Assembly (NCBI RefSeq): GCF_031846515.1 | Contig: NZ_JAVRHO010000006.1 | Coordinates: 62,001 to 126,000 of the forward strand | Source: Autumnicola lenta | Lineage (GTDB): Bacteria; Bacteroidota; Bacteroidia; Flavobacteriales; Flavobacteriaceae | Direction: 5' to 3' | Length of the DNA stretch: 64,000 nt | Part shown: positions 1-8,465 of the stretch, piece by piece | How positions within the stretch are numbered: position 1 is the first letter of the stretch | Layout: every line of letters begins with the position of its first letter | Program-made: the position numbers and the translations under genes | Notes under the pieces: generated by a model | What the model was told of the DNA's origin: nothing | The model's database searches: none | The model's input: only the letters and a program-made list of their open reading frames with translations

Positions 1-2
1 TC

Positions 3-131
3 ATCCTATTGCTGGTCATCGGCTGGCTACTGGGGCTTTTTGCTTTTGACCTTGGTCAATTTATTCACGTCCTGATTGTTCTGGCCGTTTTTCTTCTCTT
101 GTATAAATTACTGACCGGTCGTAGACTTTAG
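3..131 (+). CDS. C-terminal part of a small lmo0937-family-like membrane protein
   Basis: A reading frame is open from the window edge to a TAG at 129-131. The 42 visible residues are almost entirely hydrophobic, in two membrane-spanning stretches split by a short polar turn (FDLGQF), and end in a basic tail (LLTGRRL). This layout resembles the tiny two-helix lmo0937 family (about 50 residues), which has no known function. The start lies outside the window. It is followed at once by a strong terminator, which supports a real gene end. The family name is an inference from pattern. Confidence 0.55.
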   Translation: MLLLVIGWLLGLFAFDLGQFIHVLIVLAVFLLLYKLLTGRRL

Positions 132-137
132 GAGTAT

Positions 138-167
138 AACCCTTTGAAAAATCAAAGGGTTTTTTAT
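138..167 (+). terminator. Rho-independent terminator after the small membrane protein
   Basis: A perfect 10-bp inverted repeat (AACCCTTTGA at 138-147, TCAAAGGGTT at 152-161) with a 4-nt loop is followed by a T-rich run. It separates the partial gene from the SDR gene. Confidence 0.85.
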
Positions 168-190
168 TTTCAAAAATCATCGCAGCAAAT

Positions 191-949
191 ATGTGGAGCT
201 TAAAAAATAAAAAAGCGGTTATTACCGGAGGAACAAAAGGTATCGGTAAAGCTGCTGTTATGGATTTTGTAGCGTTGGGAGCAGAAGTGCTTTTCACGGC
301 AAGAAACAATGAAGATGTTAAAAATTTCGAGGAATCATTGATAAGTAAGGGCTACAAGGCTAAAGGTCTCGTTTCAGATTCAAGTGTTAAAAAGGACCAG
401 CTGGAATTGCAGGAATGGTTGGAGAAGAACTGGGGAGTTGTAGACATACTGGTAAACAATGCCGGAATAAATATTAGAAAAAAAGCCGGGGAATATTCTG
501 AAGAAGAACATCGGAAAGTTATTGAAATTAATCTCATTGCTCCTTTTGAGCTAAGTCGTAAATTGTATCCGCTTTTAAAGAAATCAGGGAAAGGCGTCAT
601 TATTAACGTCGCTTCTTCTGCAGCCACACAAGATGTAGGCACAGGCACTCCATATGCGATGTCCAAAGCAGGTTTACTGCAGCAAACACGCAGCCTGGCA
701 GTAGAATGGGCTGATGACGGAATAAGAGTTAATGCTGTTTCTCCATGGTTCACTGAGACTCCGCTTACTCAGGGCTATCTTACACAAAAAGAAAAAATGG
801 ATCCTATTATTAACCGTACTCCTTTAAAAAGAATAGCACAAGCAAAAGAGATTTCTTCTATTATAGCTTTTCTCGCCATGCATAAATCATCTTATATCAC
901 CGGCCAAAACATAGTTGCTGACGGAGGTATGAGCATAAATGCAATATAA
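191..949 (+). CDS. SDR family NAD(P)-dependent oxidoreductase
   Basis: A classical short-chain dehydrogenase/reductase of 252 residues, the usual length. The cofactor loop TGGTKGIGKA is at residues 12-21, NNAG at 89-92, catalytic Asn114, Ser142/143, and the YxxxK pair Tyr155/Lys159. The WSLKNKKAVITGG opening and the ending resemble the tropinone-reductase-like subgroup, but the substrate cannot be told from sequence. The second basic residue after the first strand (TARNN, residues 36-40) suggests NADP(H) preference, which is inference. It stands alone between a terminator and a lipoprotein gene with no pathway partner nearby. Confidence 0.9.
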   Translation: MWSLKNKKAVITGGTKGIGKAAVMDFVALGAEVLFTARNNEDVKNFEESLISKGYKAKGLVSDSSVKKDQLELQEWLEKNWGVVDILVNNAGINIRKKAGEYSEEEHRKVIEINLIAPFELSRKLYPLLKKSGKGVIINVASSAATQDVGTGTPYAMSKAGLLQQTRSLAVEWADDGIRVNAVSPWFTETPLTQGYLTQKEKMDPIINRTPLKRIAQAKEISSIIAFLAMHKSSYITGQNIVADGGMSINAI

Positions 950-1018
950 CAATTGAATTTTGTACATTTAGTGCTAATCTAATTCCGAAATACGCCGGAA
1001 GATTAAATTCCCTTAAAT

Positions 1019-1699
1019 ATGAAAAAGATATTCTTCCTTTCTGTTCTAGCCATGGCTGTATGCAGCTGTAATCAGAACACAAATAATTCAAATACTACAA
1101 GCAATTCCTCGTCTGAAGAAATAAAAGATTTGCCTCAGGAAATTGCAAATGCAAATGGTTTACAGTCCTTCGATGAAGTTGAAGAGCTCAATTTTACATT
1201 TAATGTAAAAGTTCAGGATACGTTAAGATCTCAAAGAAGCTGGGAATGGCACCCAAAAACCAATGAAATCAGTTTAACCGAGAACGGTACGACAAGTAGT
1301 TATACCCAGGATGAGGATTTGACTGAAGACGAGAAAAAAATAGATCAAAAATTCATAAATGATACTTACTGGCTGTTATTCCCTTACCAGCTGGTCTGGT
1401 CTGATGCAGAGATTACAGAAGAAAAAGATGCAACAGCTCCCATAAGTGGCGATACAATGGACAAGCTAATTGTTTCCTATTCAAGTGACGGTGGTTATAC
1501 CCCAGGTGATACTTATGACATTTATTATAACGACGATTTAATGGTCCAGGAATGGGTTTACAAATCTGCCGATGGTAACCGCGAAATGCCTACCACCTGG
1601 GAGAACTATCAGGACTATAATGGGATGAAAATTGCCAAATCTCATAAGTCACCTGATGGTAGTTTTGAGCTCTACTTCTCAGATATCGCTGTGGAATAG
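1019..1699 (+). CDS. predicted lipoprotein of unknown function
   Basis: 226 residues. The N-terminus is a lipoprotein signal peptide with a Cys at residue 18 in the context VCSC, followed by an Asn/Ser-rich tether (residues 19-35). The mature part is acidic with many aromatic residues and has the look of the lipid-binding-like beta-rich lipoproteins of Bacteroidota (DUF6503-like), but I do not recognise a family with confidence. It lies 69 bp after the SDR gene on the same strand. A possible promoter (TACATTTA near 963) precedes it. Probably periplasmic or outer-membrane anchored. Confidence 0.7.
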   Translation: MKKIFFLSVLAMAVCSCNQNTNNSNTTSNSSSEEIKDLPQEIANANGLQSFDEVEELNFTFNVKVQDTLRSQRSWEWHPKTNEISLTENGTTSSYTQDEDLTEDEKKIDQKFINDTYWLLFPYQLVWSDAEITEEKDATAPISGDTMDKLIVSYSSDGGYTPGDTYDIYYNDDLMVQEWVYKSADGNREMPTTWENYQDYNGMKIAKSHKSPDGSFELYFSDIAVE

Positions 1700-1746
1700 A
1701 TCGCTGTTAAAGACAGAACCTTAAAAAGACAATTATCGATATTAAT

Positions 1747-3030
1747 TTATTGCTTTTTATTCAAAATCCCCTGTTTTAATACCTGTCCAAAGCGAAAAAT
1801 ATCTAAAAAAGAACAATAAAATGGTGCAGGAGCCAATCTTATGACGTTGGGTTCTCGCCAGTCCACAAAAACGCCATTTTTCATAAGATAATTGAAGATT
1901 TCTTTGCCTTCACCATGTAGAAATACAGAAATTTGAGTTCCTCTTTCCGCCTGGTCCGAAGGAGTGATAATTTCAAAAGAACTCTCTACTTCTTTATCTA
2001 TTTCCCGCAGTACAAATTCCAGATACGCGACAATTTTATTCCGTTTTTGGATAAGAGCCGGCATTCCAACCTCATCAAACATCTCCAGGGAAGCGAGGTA
2101 AGGAGCAAGTGCCAAAACCGGAGCGTTACTAATCTGCCATGCATTTGCATCGGGTTCCGGTTGAAATTCAGGTTCCATCAAGAACCGTCTTTTCTTATTG
2201 TGTCCCCACCAACCTTCGAAACGGGGAAGATCTTTGCGATTATGATATTTTTCATTAATGTAGCACCCGGAAGCATTTCCAGGACCGGAATTCATGTATT
2301 TATAACTACACCAGGCGGCAAAATCCACATTCCAGTCATTTAATTTAAGCTCGACATTTCCAGCCGCATGAGCCAGATCCCAACCTACAAAAGCACCAAT
2401 ATCGTGTCCTGCTTTAGTGATTTCTTTCATATCAAAAACCTGCCCGGAGTAATAATTCACTCCTCCAATCAAAATTAAAGCACACTCCTCTCCTACTTCT
2501 CCAATTGTTTGAAGAACATCTTCAGTCCTAAAATTGTTCTCACCCTCGCGTTTCTTTACTTCTACAATAACTTCGGAAGGATCAAAACCATGAAAGCGCA
2601 CCTGACTTGCCAGCATATACTGGTCACTTGGGAAAGCTTTTTCTTCACAGATAATTTTACATCTCTTTCCTGATGGCCTGTAGAAGGAGACCATTAATAA
2701 ATGAAGGTTTACGGTAAGCGTATTCATCACCGTGATTTCAGAAGGTTTTGCGCCCACGACTTTGGAAAGCTTTTCTGAAAAACGTTCATGATAATCCCAC
2801 CAGGATTTTTCGGCTTTAAAATGACCTTCCACAGCCAGTTCTGCCCAATCCTGCATTACCTCATCTACATACTTTTTTGCGGATCTTGGCTGTAGGCCAA
2901 GTGAATTTCCCACAAAATAAACAACTTCTTTCCCATCTACTTCAGGAAAGATAAATTGCTCTCTGTATTTGGCAAGATCATCTTCGGCGTCCAATTTTAG
3001 AGCAAATTCCCTGTTATTTTTAAATTGCAT
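1747..3030 (-). CDS. kynU: kynureninase
   Basis: A PLP enzyme (EC 3.7.1.3) that cleaves kynurenine or 3-hydroxykynurenine to (hydroxy)anthranilate and alanine, in tryptophan breakdown or NAD synthesis. At 427 residues it matches the family. Visible marks are FVGNSLGLQP near residue 40, the aspartate motif GWDLAHAAGN around residue 217, the PLP-lysine segment CSYKYMNSGPG around residue 240, and the C-terminal DWREPNVIRLAP. No other kynurenine-pathway gene is in the window, although nadE is present far away. Transcribed alone on the minus strand, convergent with the preceding lipoprotein gene. Confidence 0.95.
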   Translation of the reverse strand: MQFKNNREFALKLDAEDDLAKYREQFIFPEVDGKEVVYFVGNSLGLQPRSAKKYVDEVMQDWAELAVEGHFKAEKSWWDYHERFSEKLSKVVGAKPSEITVMNTLTVNLHLLMVSFYRPSGKRCKIICEEKAFPSDQYMLASQVRFHGFDPSEVIVEVKKREGENNFRTEDVLQTIGEVGEECALILIGGVNYYSGQVFDMKEITKAGHDIGAFVGWDLAHAAGNVELKLNDWNVDFAAWCSYKYMNSGPGNASGCYINEKYHNRKDLPRFEGWWGHNKKRRFLMEPEFQPEPDANAWQISNAPVLALAPYLASLEMFDEVGMPALIQKRNKIVAYLEFVLREIDKEVESSFEIITPSDQAERGTQISVFLHGEGKEIFNYLMKNGVFVDWREPNVIRLAPAPFYCSFLDIFRFGQVLKQGILNKKQ

Positions 3031-3101
3031 AGCATCTTTTTTGTGTAAAAATACAATTTACCAAAGAGAATAATTGGTAAAATTTGCCTGTCTAAATTAT
3101 T

Positions 3102-3109
3102 TAGATTTG
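3102..3109 (+). promoter_or_regulatory. Bacteroidota-type -7 element upstream of the O-methyltransferase
   Basis: TAGATTTG matches TAnnTTTG. A TTTG at 3083-3086 lies 15 nt upstream, somewhat short for a -33 box. The ATG follows 15 nt downstream. Confidence 0.45.
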
Positions 3110-3124
3110 TAAAAAAGTAAAGCA

Positions 3125-3766
3125 ATGGATTTTCTGCCCGATAAAATCGATAACTACATAATTGCCAATTCTCAAAAAGAACCTGAGTTTCTTGCAAAGC
3201 TTAATCGCGAGACGAATCAAAAAATACTACAGCCGCGTATGTTAAGCGGACATTACCAGGGGCGGTTACTAAGTATGCTGTCTAAGATCATTCGCCCAAA
3301 AACTATTCTTGAAATTGGAACCTTCACGGGTTATTCTGCTTTGTGCCTGGCAGAAGGACTGGCAGAGAATGGGACAATTCATACTATTGATGTAAATGAA
3401 GAGCTATATGATTTTCAGAAGAAATATTTTGAAGCATCTGATTACAGCAATAATATTCAGCAATATCTCGGGGATGCCCTGGAAGTAATTCCGCAGATCA
3501 ATGAAAACTTTGATCTGGTTTTTATAGATGCAGATAAGCCAAACTACCCGGCATATTTCGATTTGATCATTAACAAAATGAATCCAGGAGGAGTTATTTT
3601 ATCTGATAATGTTTTGTGGAGCGGAAAAGTCGTCGAAGAATTAAAACCAGATGATGAATCTACAAAAGCGCTGTTGATGTATAACGAAATGCTGGCTAAT
3701 GATACCCGCGTGGAGACAATTATACTTCCTATAAGGGACGGACTTACCTTAACCAGAAAAAAATAG
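3125..3766 (+). CDS. class I SAM-dependent O-methyltransferase (caffeoyl-CoA OMT type)
   Basis: 213 residues, the normal size for the bacterial O-methyltransferase family 3. The SAM-binding motif ILEIGTFTGYSALCLAEGL spans about residues 62-80, followed by a D-x-x-x-E strand end, FVFIDADKPNY-like acidic metal-binding residues near 140 (DLVFIDADK), and SDNVLW near 160, the usual metal/substrate site. Members methylate catechols and related hydroxyls using a divalent metal; the substrate here is unknown. It is divergent from kynU, whose products are aromatic, but a functional link is only a guess. Confidence 0.9.
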   Translation: MDFLPDKIDNYIIANSQKEPEFLAKLNRETNQKILQPRMLSGHYQGRLLSMLSKIIRPKTILEIGTFTGYSALCLAEGLAENGTIHTIDVNEELYDFQKKYFEASDYSNNIQQYLGDALEVIPQINENFDLVFIDADKPNYPAYFDLIINKMNPGGVILSDNVLWSGKVVEELKPDDESTKALLMYNEMLANDTRVETIILPIRDGLTLTRKK

Positions 3767-3790
3767 AATAAAATTCTTTATGCTGCAATT

Positions 3791-4351
3791 CTACAAAGCA
3801 AAACGCTTACCTGATCTTTGGTAAACCCAAAAGAAAATAAAGGCCATTATTACACCTACAAAGGCACCCACAAAGATATCTGAAGGATAATGGACTCCCA
3901 CGAAAATTCTGCTCAGCACAAAAATCAGAGGCCATATATAGGCGAGAAAAATCCACGCCGACTTTTCTTTTAGCACCAACACGATAAAAGTCACGGCTGC
4001 AAAAGAAGTAGATGCATGTCCTGAAAAGAAACTATAGTTAGTTGGTTCCTGCAGAATGCGTATAATTTCAATGAGGTCTGGATTATTATTGGGCCGTAAT
4101 CTTATCGCAATCCCCTTTACCAGATTTGTAAATGCCAGAGTAGTTCCAACTGTGGCAAGCAGAAAAAGTGAAGCCATTAAGGCTTTTCTCCAGTGATAAG
4201 AAATAAAAAAAAGGATAAAAAACAGAATGTGTAGCGGAATCCAATTCTCTGGTTGGGTGACAAATATCCAGAAGTTGTCGTGAGATTCAATTCCTAAGCT
4301 ATTCAGATAAACAAAGAGTTCTCTGTCCCACGTTTGTAGCTTATCCCACAT
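3791..4351 (-). CDS. PAP2 family membrane phosphatase
   Basis: 186 residues with about five hydrophobic segments. All three phosphatase motifs are present: K79-x6-R86-P87, S110-G111-H112 (as FFSGH), and S147-R148-x5-H154-x3-D158. Such enzymes remove phosphate from lipid phosphates, for example undecaprenyl pyrophosphate or phosphatidic acid; which one is not decidable here. It follows tatA on the minus strand with a 17-bp gap, so the two may be co-transcribed. Confidence 0.92.
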   Translation of the reverse strand: MWDKLQTWDRELFVYLNSLGIESHDNFWIFVTQPENWIPLHILFFILFFISYHWRKALMASLFLLATVGTTLAFTNLVKGIAIRLRPNNNPDLIEIIRILQEPTNYSFFSGHASTSFAAVTFIVLVLKEKSAWIFLAYIWPLIFVLSRIFVGVHYPSDIFVGAFVGVIMAFIFFWVYQRSGKRFAL

Positions 4352-4368
4352 GCTTTTCTACAGAGTAA

Positions 4369-4650
4369 TTATAATTTACGTCTTACAGAACCGGTGATTT
4401 CATCGATATCTTCTCTTACCTTATCTATTTCACCTTTAATATCGTTAGACATATTTTTATCAATTCCCTGATTTTCTGCACTCCGCTGGATTTCACCTTT
4501 GATATCGTTGGAAGCATTACGGAGCGTCTTCATTCCTTTCCCTAAACCACGGGCAATTTCCGGAATTTTGTCTGCTCCAAAAACCATCACAAGGATGAAC
4601 ATAATAAATGCGATTTCAGCACCGCTAATAAATAATGGTAGTAATAACAT
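4369..4650 (-). CDS. tatA: Sec-independent protein translocase protein TatA
   Basis: One N-terminal membrane helix (residues 4-21) is followed by the FGADKIPEIARGLGKG amphipathic segment, which is diagnostic of TatA/TatB, and by a charged tail. With TatC the protein forms the channel that exports folded twin-arginine proteins. I set the start at the ATG at 4650, giving 93 residues. A longer frame would need a TTG at 4671 and would overlap the promoter element at 4657-4664. No tatC is in the window. A candidate Tat substrate is encoded at 35409. Confidence 0.9.
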   Translation of the reverse strand: MLLLPLFISGAEIAFIMFILVMVFGADKIPEIARGLGKGMKTLRNASNDIKGEIQRSAENQGIDKNMSNDIKGEIDKVREDIDEITGSVRRKL

Positions 4651-4656
4651 AGCACA

Positions 4657-4664
4657 CAAATATA
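4657..4664 (-). promoter_or_regulatory. -7 promoter element directly upstream of tatA
   Basis: On the minus strand it reads TATATTTG, an exact TAnnTTTG match, ending 6 nt before the ATG at 4650. Transcription would start at or very near the ATG. Confidence 0.45.
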
Positions 4665-4675
4665 TATACAAATAT

Positions 4676-4710
4676 GACCAAAAAAAAAGCCGGCTCGTTA
4701 AAGTCGGCTT
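4676..4710 (-). terminator. Rho-independent terminator of the M1 peptidase gene
   Basis: The minus strand has an 8-bp stem (AAGCCGAC / GCCGGCTT with one G-T pair) followed by a run of eight T. It lies between the M1 peptidase stop and the tatA start. Confidence 0.85.
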
Positions 4711-4730
4711 AATTTTTTAAGTTAAAATTA

Positions 4731-7043
4731 TTATTCCGCGTTTTCCTTAAATTGTTCAAATTGGTTCTTCGTCTCCGTCTCTGGCCAAACATTGTTGGAC
4801 AGATCAACATCTGCAGTTTCAAGATCCGGATCAATAGTAATTTTTACAATTTCTTTGTCCGTAGCAATCGCTTTACTAACCCGATCATCATTTTTCCTCC
4901 AGATTTGAGCAGGATAAGTGACTTTCTCTGCAGTACCATCGGCATATTCATACTCCACGATAAGTGGCATTACTAAACCTCCCGGCTTTTCAAAAACAAT
5001 CTGATAAAAGTATTTAGGTGTTTTAAGGTTACGACGCTCCTCTTCAGAAAAATTATCCATCAGATATTCCTTAAGGGATGGTGCATTTTCCAATACAGTT
5101 TTTCCCTTCATACTTTCTTCAAAACCTTCGCTACCTTCTTCCACTACATAAAGCGCATCAATATCGTCGGGATTGGATATACCCTGACTTCGTAGAAACT
5201 CCACAGCCTTCTCTGTTGGCTTATCTGTTACAAAGAGCTTCTGAACCTGCTCAATTCCTATATCCACGTTGTCGGTTCCATAAAACCAACCATTCCAGAA
5301 CCAATCCAGATCTACACCTGAAGCATCTTCCATAGTTCTGAAAAAATCTTCAGGAGTTGGATGTTTAAACATCCATCTTTGAGCATACGTAGCATATGCA
5401 TAATCAAATAACTCCCGCCCCATTACGGTCTCTCTAAGAATATTAAGTGCTGTTGCCGGTTTTCCATAAGCATTATTTCCAAGCTGATGCACTTCTTCAG
5501 GATTGGACATAATTGGAGCAATAAATTGCTGATTCCCCTTCATATAAGGAATTATTTTGGAAGGTATACCTCTTCTTGAAGGATACTCATCCAATGGCGC
5601 TATAGCTTCCGGGTACTCTTCAGCAAATTTTTGCTCTGCCAGAAACTGAGTGAAGGTATTGAGACCTTCATCCATCCAGCCCCACTGGCGCTCATCACTA
5701 TTCACGATCATTGGGAAATAATTATGCCCTACTTCATGAATAATTACACTTATCATCCCAAATTTTACGCGATCGCTATATTCACCATTTTCATCTGGTC
5801 GTCCATAATTCCAGCAAATCATTGGATATTCCATACCCTGATTCTTTGCGTGTACAGAAACTGCTTTATGGTAAGGATACTGGAAAGTATAATTTGAATA
5901 ACTTTTTAAAGTACTGGCAACTGCTCTTGTTGACCACTGTTCCCAAAGCGGATTCCCTTCTTTAGGATAAACAGAAACTGCCACAACATCTTTCCCCATT
6001 ACATCTACAGCCATCATATCCAACAAGAACTTTCTTGATGTAGAGAAAGCAAAATCCCTCACCATATCAGCTTTATAGGTCCAGGTCTTTGTTTTACTGG
6101 TCATTCCCTGCTCAGCCTTTTCTGCCTCTTCCTGAGTAACAATCATTACAGGCTTATCAAAAGACTTTTTTGCCTGCTCATACCGGTTCATCATTTCACG
6201 AGAATACACTTGTTTTCTATTCTGAAGTTCTCCGGTAGCCTCCATGATATGATCTGCAGGAACTGTAATATTTACTTCGTAGTCTCCAAACGGAAGTGCA
6301 AACTCCCCGCTTCCCCAAAATTGCATATTTTGCCAACCTTCTACGTCGTTATAAACTGCCATTCTGGGAAAAAACTGAGCGATTACATAGGCCCTATTGT
6401 CATCTTCAGGAAAGTATTCGTATCCTGAACGTGCTCTGTTAGTGACATGGTTATTAATGTTGTACCACCATTTAATGGTGAAAGTATAGTTATCCCCAGA
6501 TTTTAAAGGCTCGGGAAGATCTATTCGCATCATGGTCTCATTGATGGTATAATCCAACGGTTGCCCGTTGCTGGATACTTCTTCAATGTTAAAACCTCCA
6601 TCAAAAGGCTCTTCAAGATATTGACTAACAAAACGACCCGGAGTAGAAACAGGTGTCATTCCACTTGGATCCTTCTCGAGAGCAGGTGCATCCTTTCTTC
6701 GGATGTTTTGATCCAGCTGCACCCATAAATACGTTAATTCTTCCGGAGAATTGTTATGGTAAGTTATAACTTCCTCGCCATCTAATCTGGTATTTTCATC
6801 ATCCAGCACTATATTCATTTTATAGTCTGCCTGATTTTGATAATAAGCAGGCCCCGGAGCTCCCGATGCAGCACGGTATTGATTAGGGGTTGAAAAAATC
6901 TGATAAAGTTGTCTAAATTTGTTCTCATTTATATGCCCTTCCTGACGCTGCGGCTCCTGGCTTTCTCCAGTATTCTCCTGAGCATTAACTCCGGCGAACA
7001 GGAACATTGCAAACACTGAACATACTAATCTCATTGTTCTCAT
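4731..7043 (-). CDS. M1 family metallopeptidase (aminopeptidase N-like), secreted
   Basis: 770 residues with a signal peptide (cleavage near VNAQ, residues 19-22). The zinc site HEVGH is followed after 18 residues by the third ligand Glu (GWMDEGLN), the M1 hallmark. The N-terminal domain carries the beta-sandwich typical of M1 enzymes. The usual GAMEN motif is not seen; the matching region reads KNQGMEYPM. A WFYGTDNVDIGI segment follows the catalytic domain. Probably a periplasmic or surface aminopeptidase for peptide nutrients. The DUF6702 gene lies 60 bp upstream on the same strand. M1 could also be the ATG three codons in. Confidence 0.92.
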   Translation of the reverse strand: MRTMRLVCSVFAMFLFAGVNAQENTGESQEPQRQEGHINENKFRQLYQIFSTPNQYRAASGAPGPAYYQNQADYKMNIVLDDENTRLDGEEVITYHNNSPEELTYLWVQLDQNIRRKDAPALEKDPSGMTPVSTPGRFVSQYLEEPFDGGFNIEEVSSNGQPLDYTINETMMRIDLPEPLKSGDNYTFTIKWWYNINNHVTNRARSGYEYFPEDDNRAYVIAQFFPRMAVYNDVEGWQNMQFWGSGEFALPFGDYEVNITVPADHIMEATGELQNRKQVYSREMMNRYEQAKKSFDKPVMIVTQEEAEKAEQGMTSKTKTWTYKADMVRDFAFSTSRKFLLDMMAVDVMGKDVVAVSVYPKEGNPLWEQWSTRAVASTLKSYSNYTFQYPYHKAVSVHAKNQGMEYPMICWNYGRPDENGEYSDRVKFGMISVIIHEVGHNYFPMIVNSDERQWGWMDEGLNTFTQFLAEQKFAEEYPEAIAPLDEYPSRRGIPSKIIPYMKGNQQFIAPIMSNPEEVHQLGNNAYGKPATALNILRETVMGRELFDYAYATYAQRWMFKHPTPEDFFRTMEDASGVDLDWFWNGWFYGTDNVDIGIEQVQKLFVTDKPTEKAVEFLRSQGISNPDDIDALYVVEEGSEGFEESMKGKTVLENAPSLKEYLMDNFSEEERRNLKTPKYFYQIVFEKPGGLVMPLIVEYEYADGTAEKVTYPAQIWRKNDDRVSKAIATDKEIVKITIDPDLETADVDLSNNVWPETETKNQFEQFKENAE

Positions 7044-7103
7044 TAAGTAATTTTTAATTTAAAGATTGCTAAAAGTAATATTTTCATTGCTAATGAATAA
7101 ACA

Positions 7104-7610
7104 CTACCCAAAATTAATAACTCCTTTATCCCGGTCTTTATCGAGTAAAAGGCTTTTTATTTGGTCGTCAATTTTTACATGTACCACGTTTTTTTGATCA
7201 TCATAAAGATCGGTTAAAATAGCATTTTGTACTTCAATCTGCTTAAAATCAGGTACATTCTCTACCTCAACATATAGAATTAATTGATCCCCATCATATT
7301 CTTTTCCCAGGTAATTGAGCTTCAGTTCTTCACCATTGATCATAAGATTGAGCTTTTGCGAAAGATACTTATCTATGCTGTTTCTAATATCCCCTGTCTC
7401 CTTCTCATGAGAAAGACTGATTTCTTTACCGTAACGCTGATTGAGTACTTTCTGAAAATCATCAATAAATACCCTACTGATAATTTGAAGAGCACCTGAA
7501 TCCTTTTTGTATTCAATTTCCGTCACACTTAAGAAAAATTCGTGGCGGCCATTCGTCTTAAAGGAAGAAAACAATATGAAGCAAACCAAAATAAGGGTTA
7601 AGTTTTTCAT
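7104..7610 (-). CDS. DUF6702 family protein, exported
   Basis: 168 residues with an N-terminal signal peptide ending near residue 20. The body starts HEFFLSVTEIEYKKDSGALQI and continues as a beta-rich domain, matching what I know as DUF6702, a flavobacterial family usually encoded next to the M1 peptidase. Its function is unknown. Here it sits 60 bp upstream of the M1 gene on the same strand, which fits a shared transcript. The pairing suggests a role with the peptidase, which is inference only. Confidence 0.75.
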   Translation of the reverse strand: MKNLTLILVCFILFSSFKTNGRHEFFLSVTEIEYKKDSGALQIISRVFIDDFQKVLNQRYGKEISLSHEKETGDIRNSIDKYLSQKLNLMINGEELKLNYLGKEYDGDQLILYVEVENVPDFKQIEVQNAILTDLYDDQKNVVHVKIDDQIKSLLLDKDRDKGVINFG

Positions 7611-7638
7611 TCATAATTTTTTTTAATCTTAGCAAACA

Positions 7639-7773
7639 TCAGTCCAAATTGTAAATTTGAATAAAATCAGGAGCACGTCTTTTATATAGCTCCATAAGTT
7701 CTATTACTTTTTCTTCGCTCAACAAGTTCTTAAACCGCGGCTCTTCAGCACAGAAATAAAGAAAACTGATAAC
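7639..7773 (-). pseudogene. in-frame remnant of the C-terminus of the carboxypeptidase-regulatory-like paralog
   Basis: Directly after the TAA at 7774-7776 the same frame stays open for 44 codons to a TGA at 7639-7641. The translation (VISFLYFCAEEPRFKNLL...) aligns with the C-terminus of the neighbouring paralog at 8466 (IINFVYYCAENHQLKYLL...), including the FCAE/YCAE motif and a PDF/PEF ending. The internal stop sits where that paralog has Lys. The gene has therefore lost its last domain through a single codon change, or the base is a sequence error. Confidence 0.8.
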
Positions 7774-8421
7774 TTAAGCTTCAGGTATTTTAAGATCATC
7801 TGTGTAGAAAGACAACGGCACCATTTTCTCGGCCTTTTCCAACACAGCCCGAAATTTTTCATTTTTTCCGACCTTCTTCAGCATCTTTATTTCTCCGTTC
7901 AAATGCCCAAGAAGCAAATCTACAGGGCTGCCCCCGTAAACTGACATTTTTCGCTCGCTTACCGTCCGAACATCCGGGCCTACACGTTTAAAACCATAAT
8001 TTTCTTCGATAATGTCCATTTCAGAAATGTCACTTACAAGATTTCCGGTCAAAGAGATATTGCTGATCTTTACTTCCTCTAATTCGTTTATCCCTGGAAT
8101 CAGCTCCACTTCAAGATAACCTGATTCAAAAATCATCTTATTGATTACAACTGCAAGTTTTTTGTACTGGATTGAGGAAAATTGAAGGGTATCTTTTTCC
8201 CTTACCACAATTTCAAATGCCCCGGAAGTAGAATTAATGGTTCCGGTATTGGTATTTTTATTAATAATATTTATAAAACTTCCTTCCAGGGAATCATTTA
8301 AAATTCTTCCCTGAAGTTTTATACTTTCCTGACTCCATGCCGGTGAAAGATTCGCAATGCATATAAATCCAAAGAGCATTATGCTCCATTGGAAACTTTT
8401 AATCTCAGAAACAGATCTCAT
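7774..8421 (-). CDS. carboxypeptidase-regulatory-like domain protein, truncated paralog 1
   Basis: 215 residues from the ATG at 8421 (a TTG two codons upstream is less likely). A signal peptide is followed by a domain starting ESIKLQGRILNDSLEGSFINIINK, typical of the CarboxypepD_reg-like beta fold, to about residue 105. Then comes a variable linker and the start of a helical C-terminal region. It is close in sequence to the next gene upstream (8466) over its whole length. It stops at an in-frame TAA in the middle of the conserved C-terminal region (see 7639-7773). Probably periplasmic; function unknown. Confidence 0.75.
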   Translation of the reverse strand: MRSVSEIKSFQWSIMLFGFICIANLSPAWSQESIKLQGRILNDSLEGSFINIINKNTNTGTINSTSGAFEIVVREKDTLQFSSIQYKKLAVVINKMIFESGYLEVELIPGINELEEVKISNISLTGNLVSDISEMDIIEENYGFKRVGPDVRTVSERKMSVYGGSPVDLLLGHLNGEIKMLKKVGKNEKFRAVLEKAEKMVPLSFYTDDLKIPEA

Positions 8422-8465
8422 TAGCAAAATTTGATGATGGTGATGAAAAAAGCAATGAGCAAAAT

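Noticed and set aside
191..3766. Catabolic island of SDR, kynureninase and O-methyltransferase
   Set aside because: The genes are on mixed strands with separate promoters and no regulator or mobility gene; nothing ties them into one pathway.
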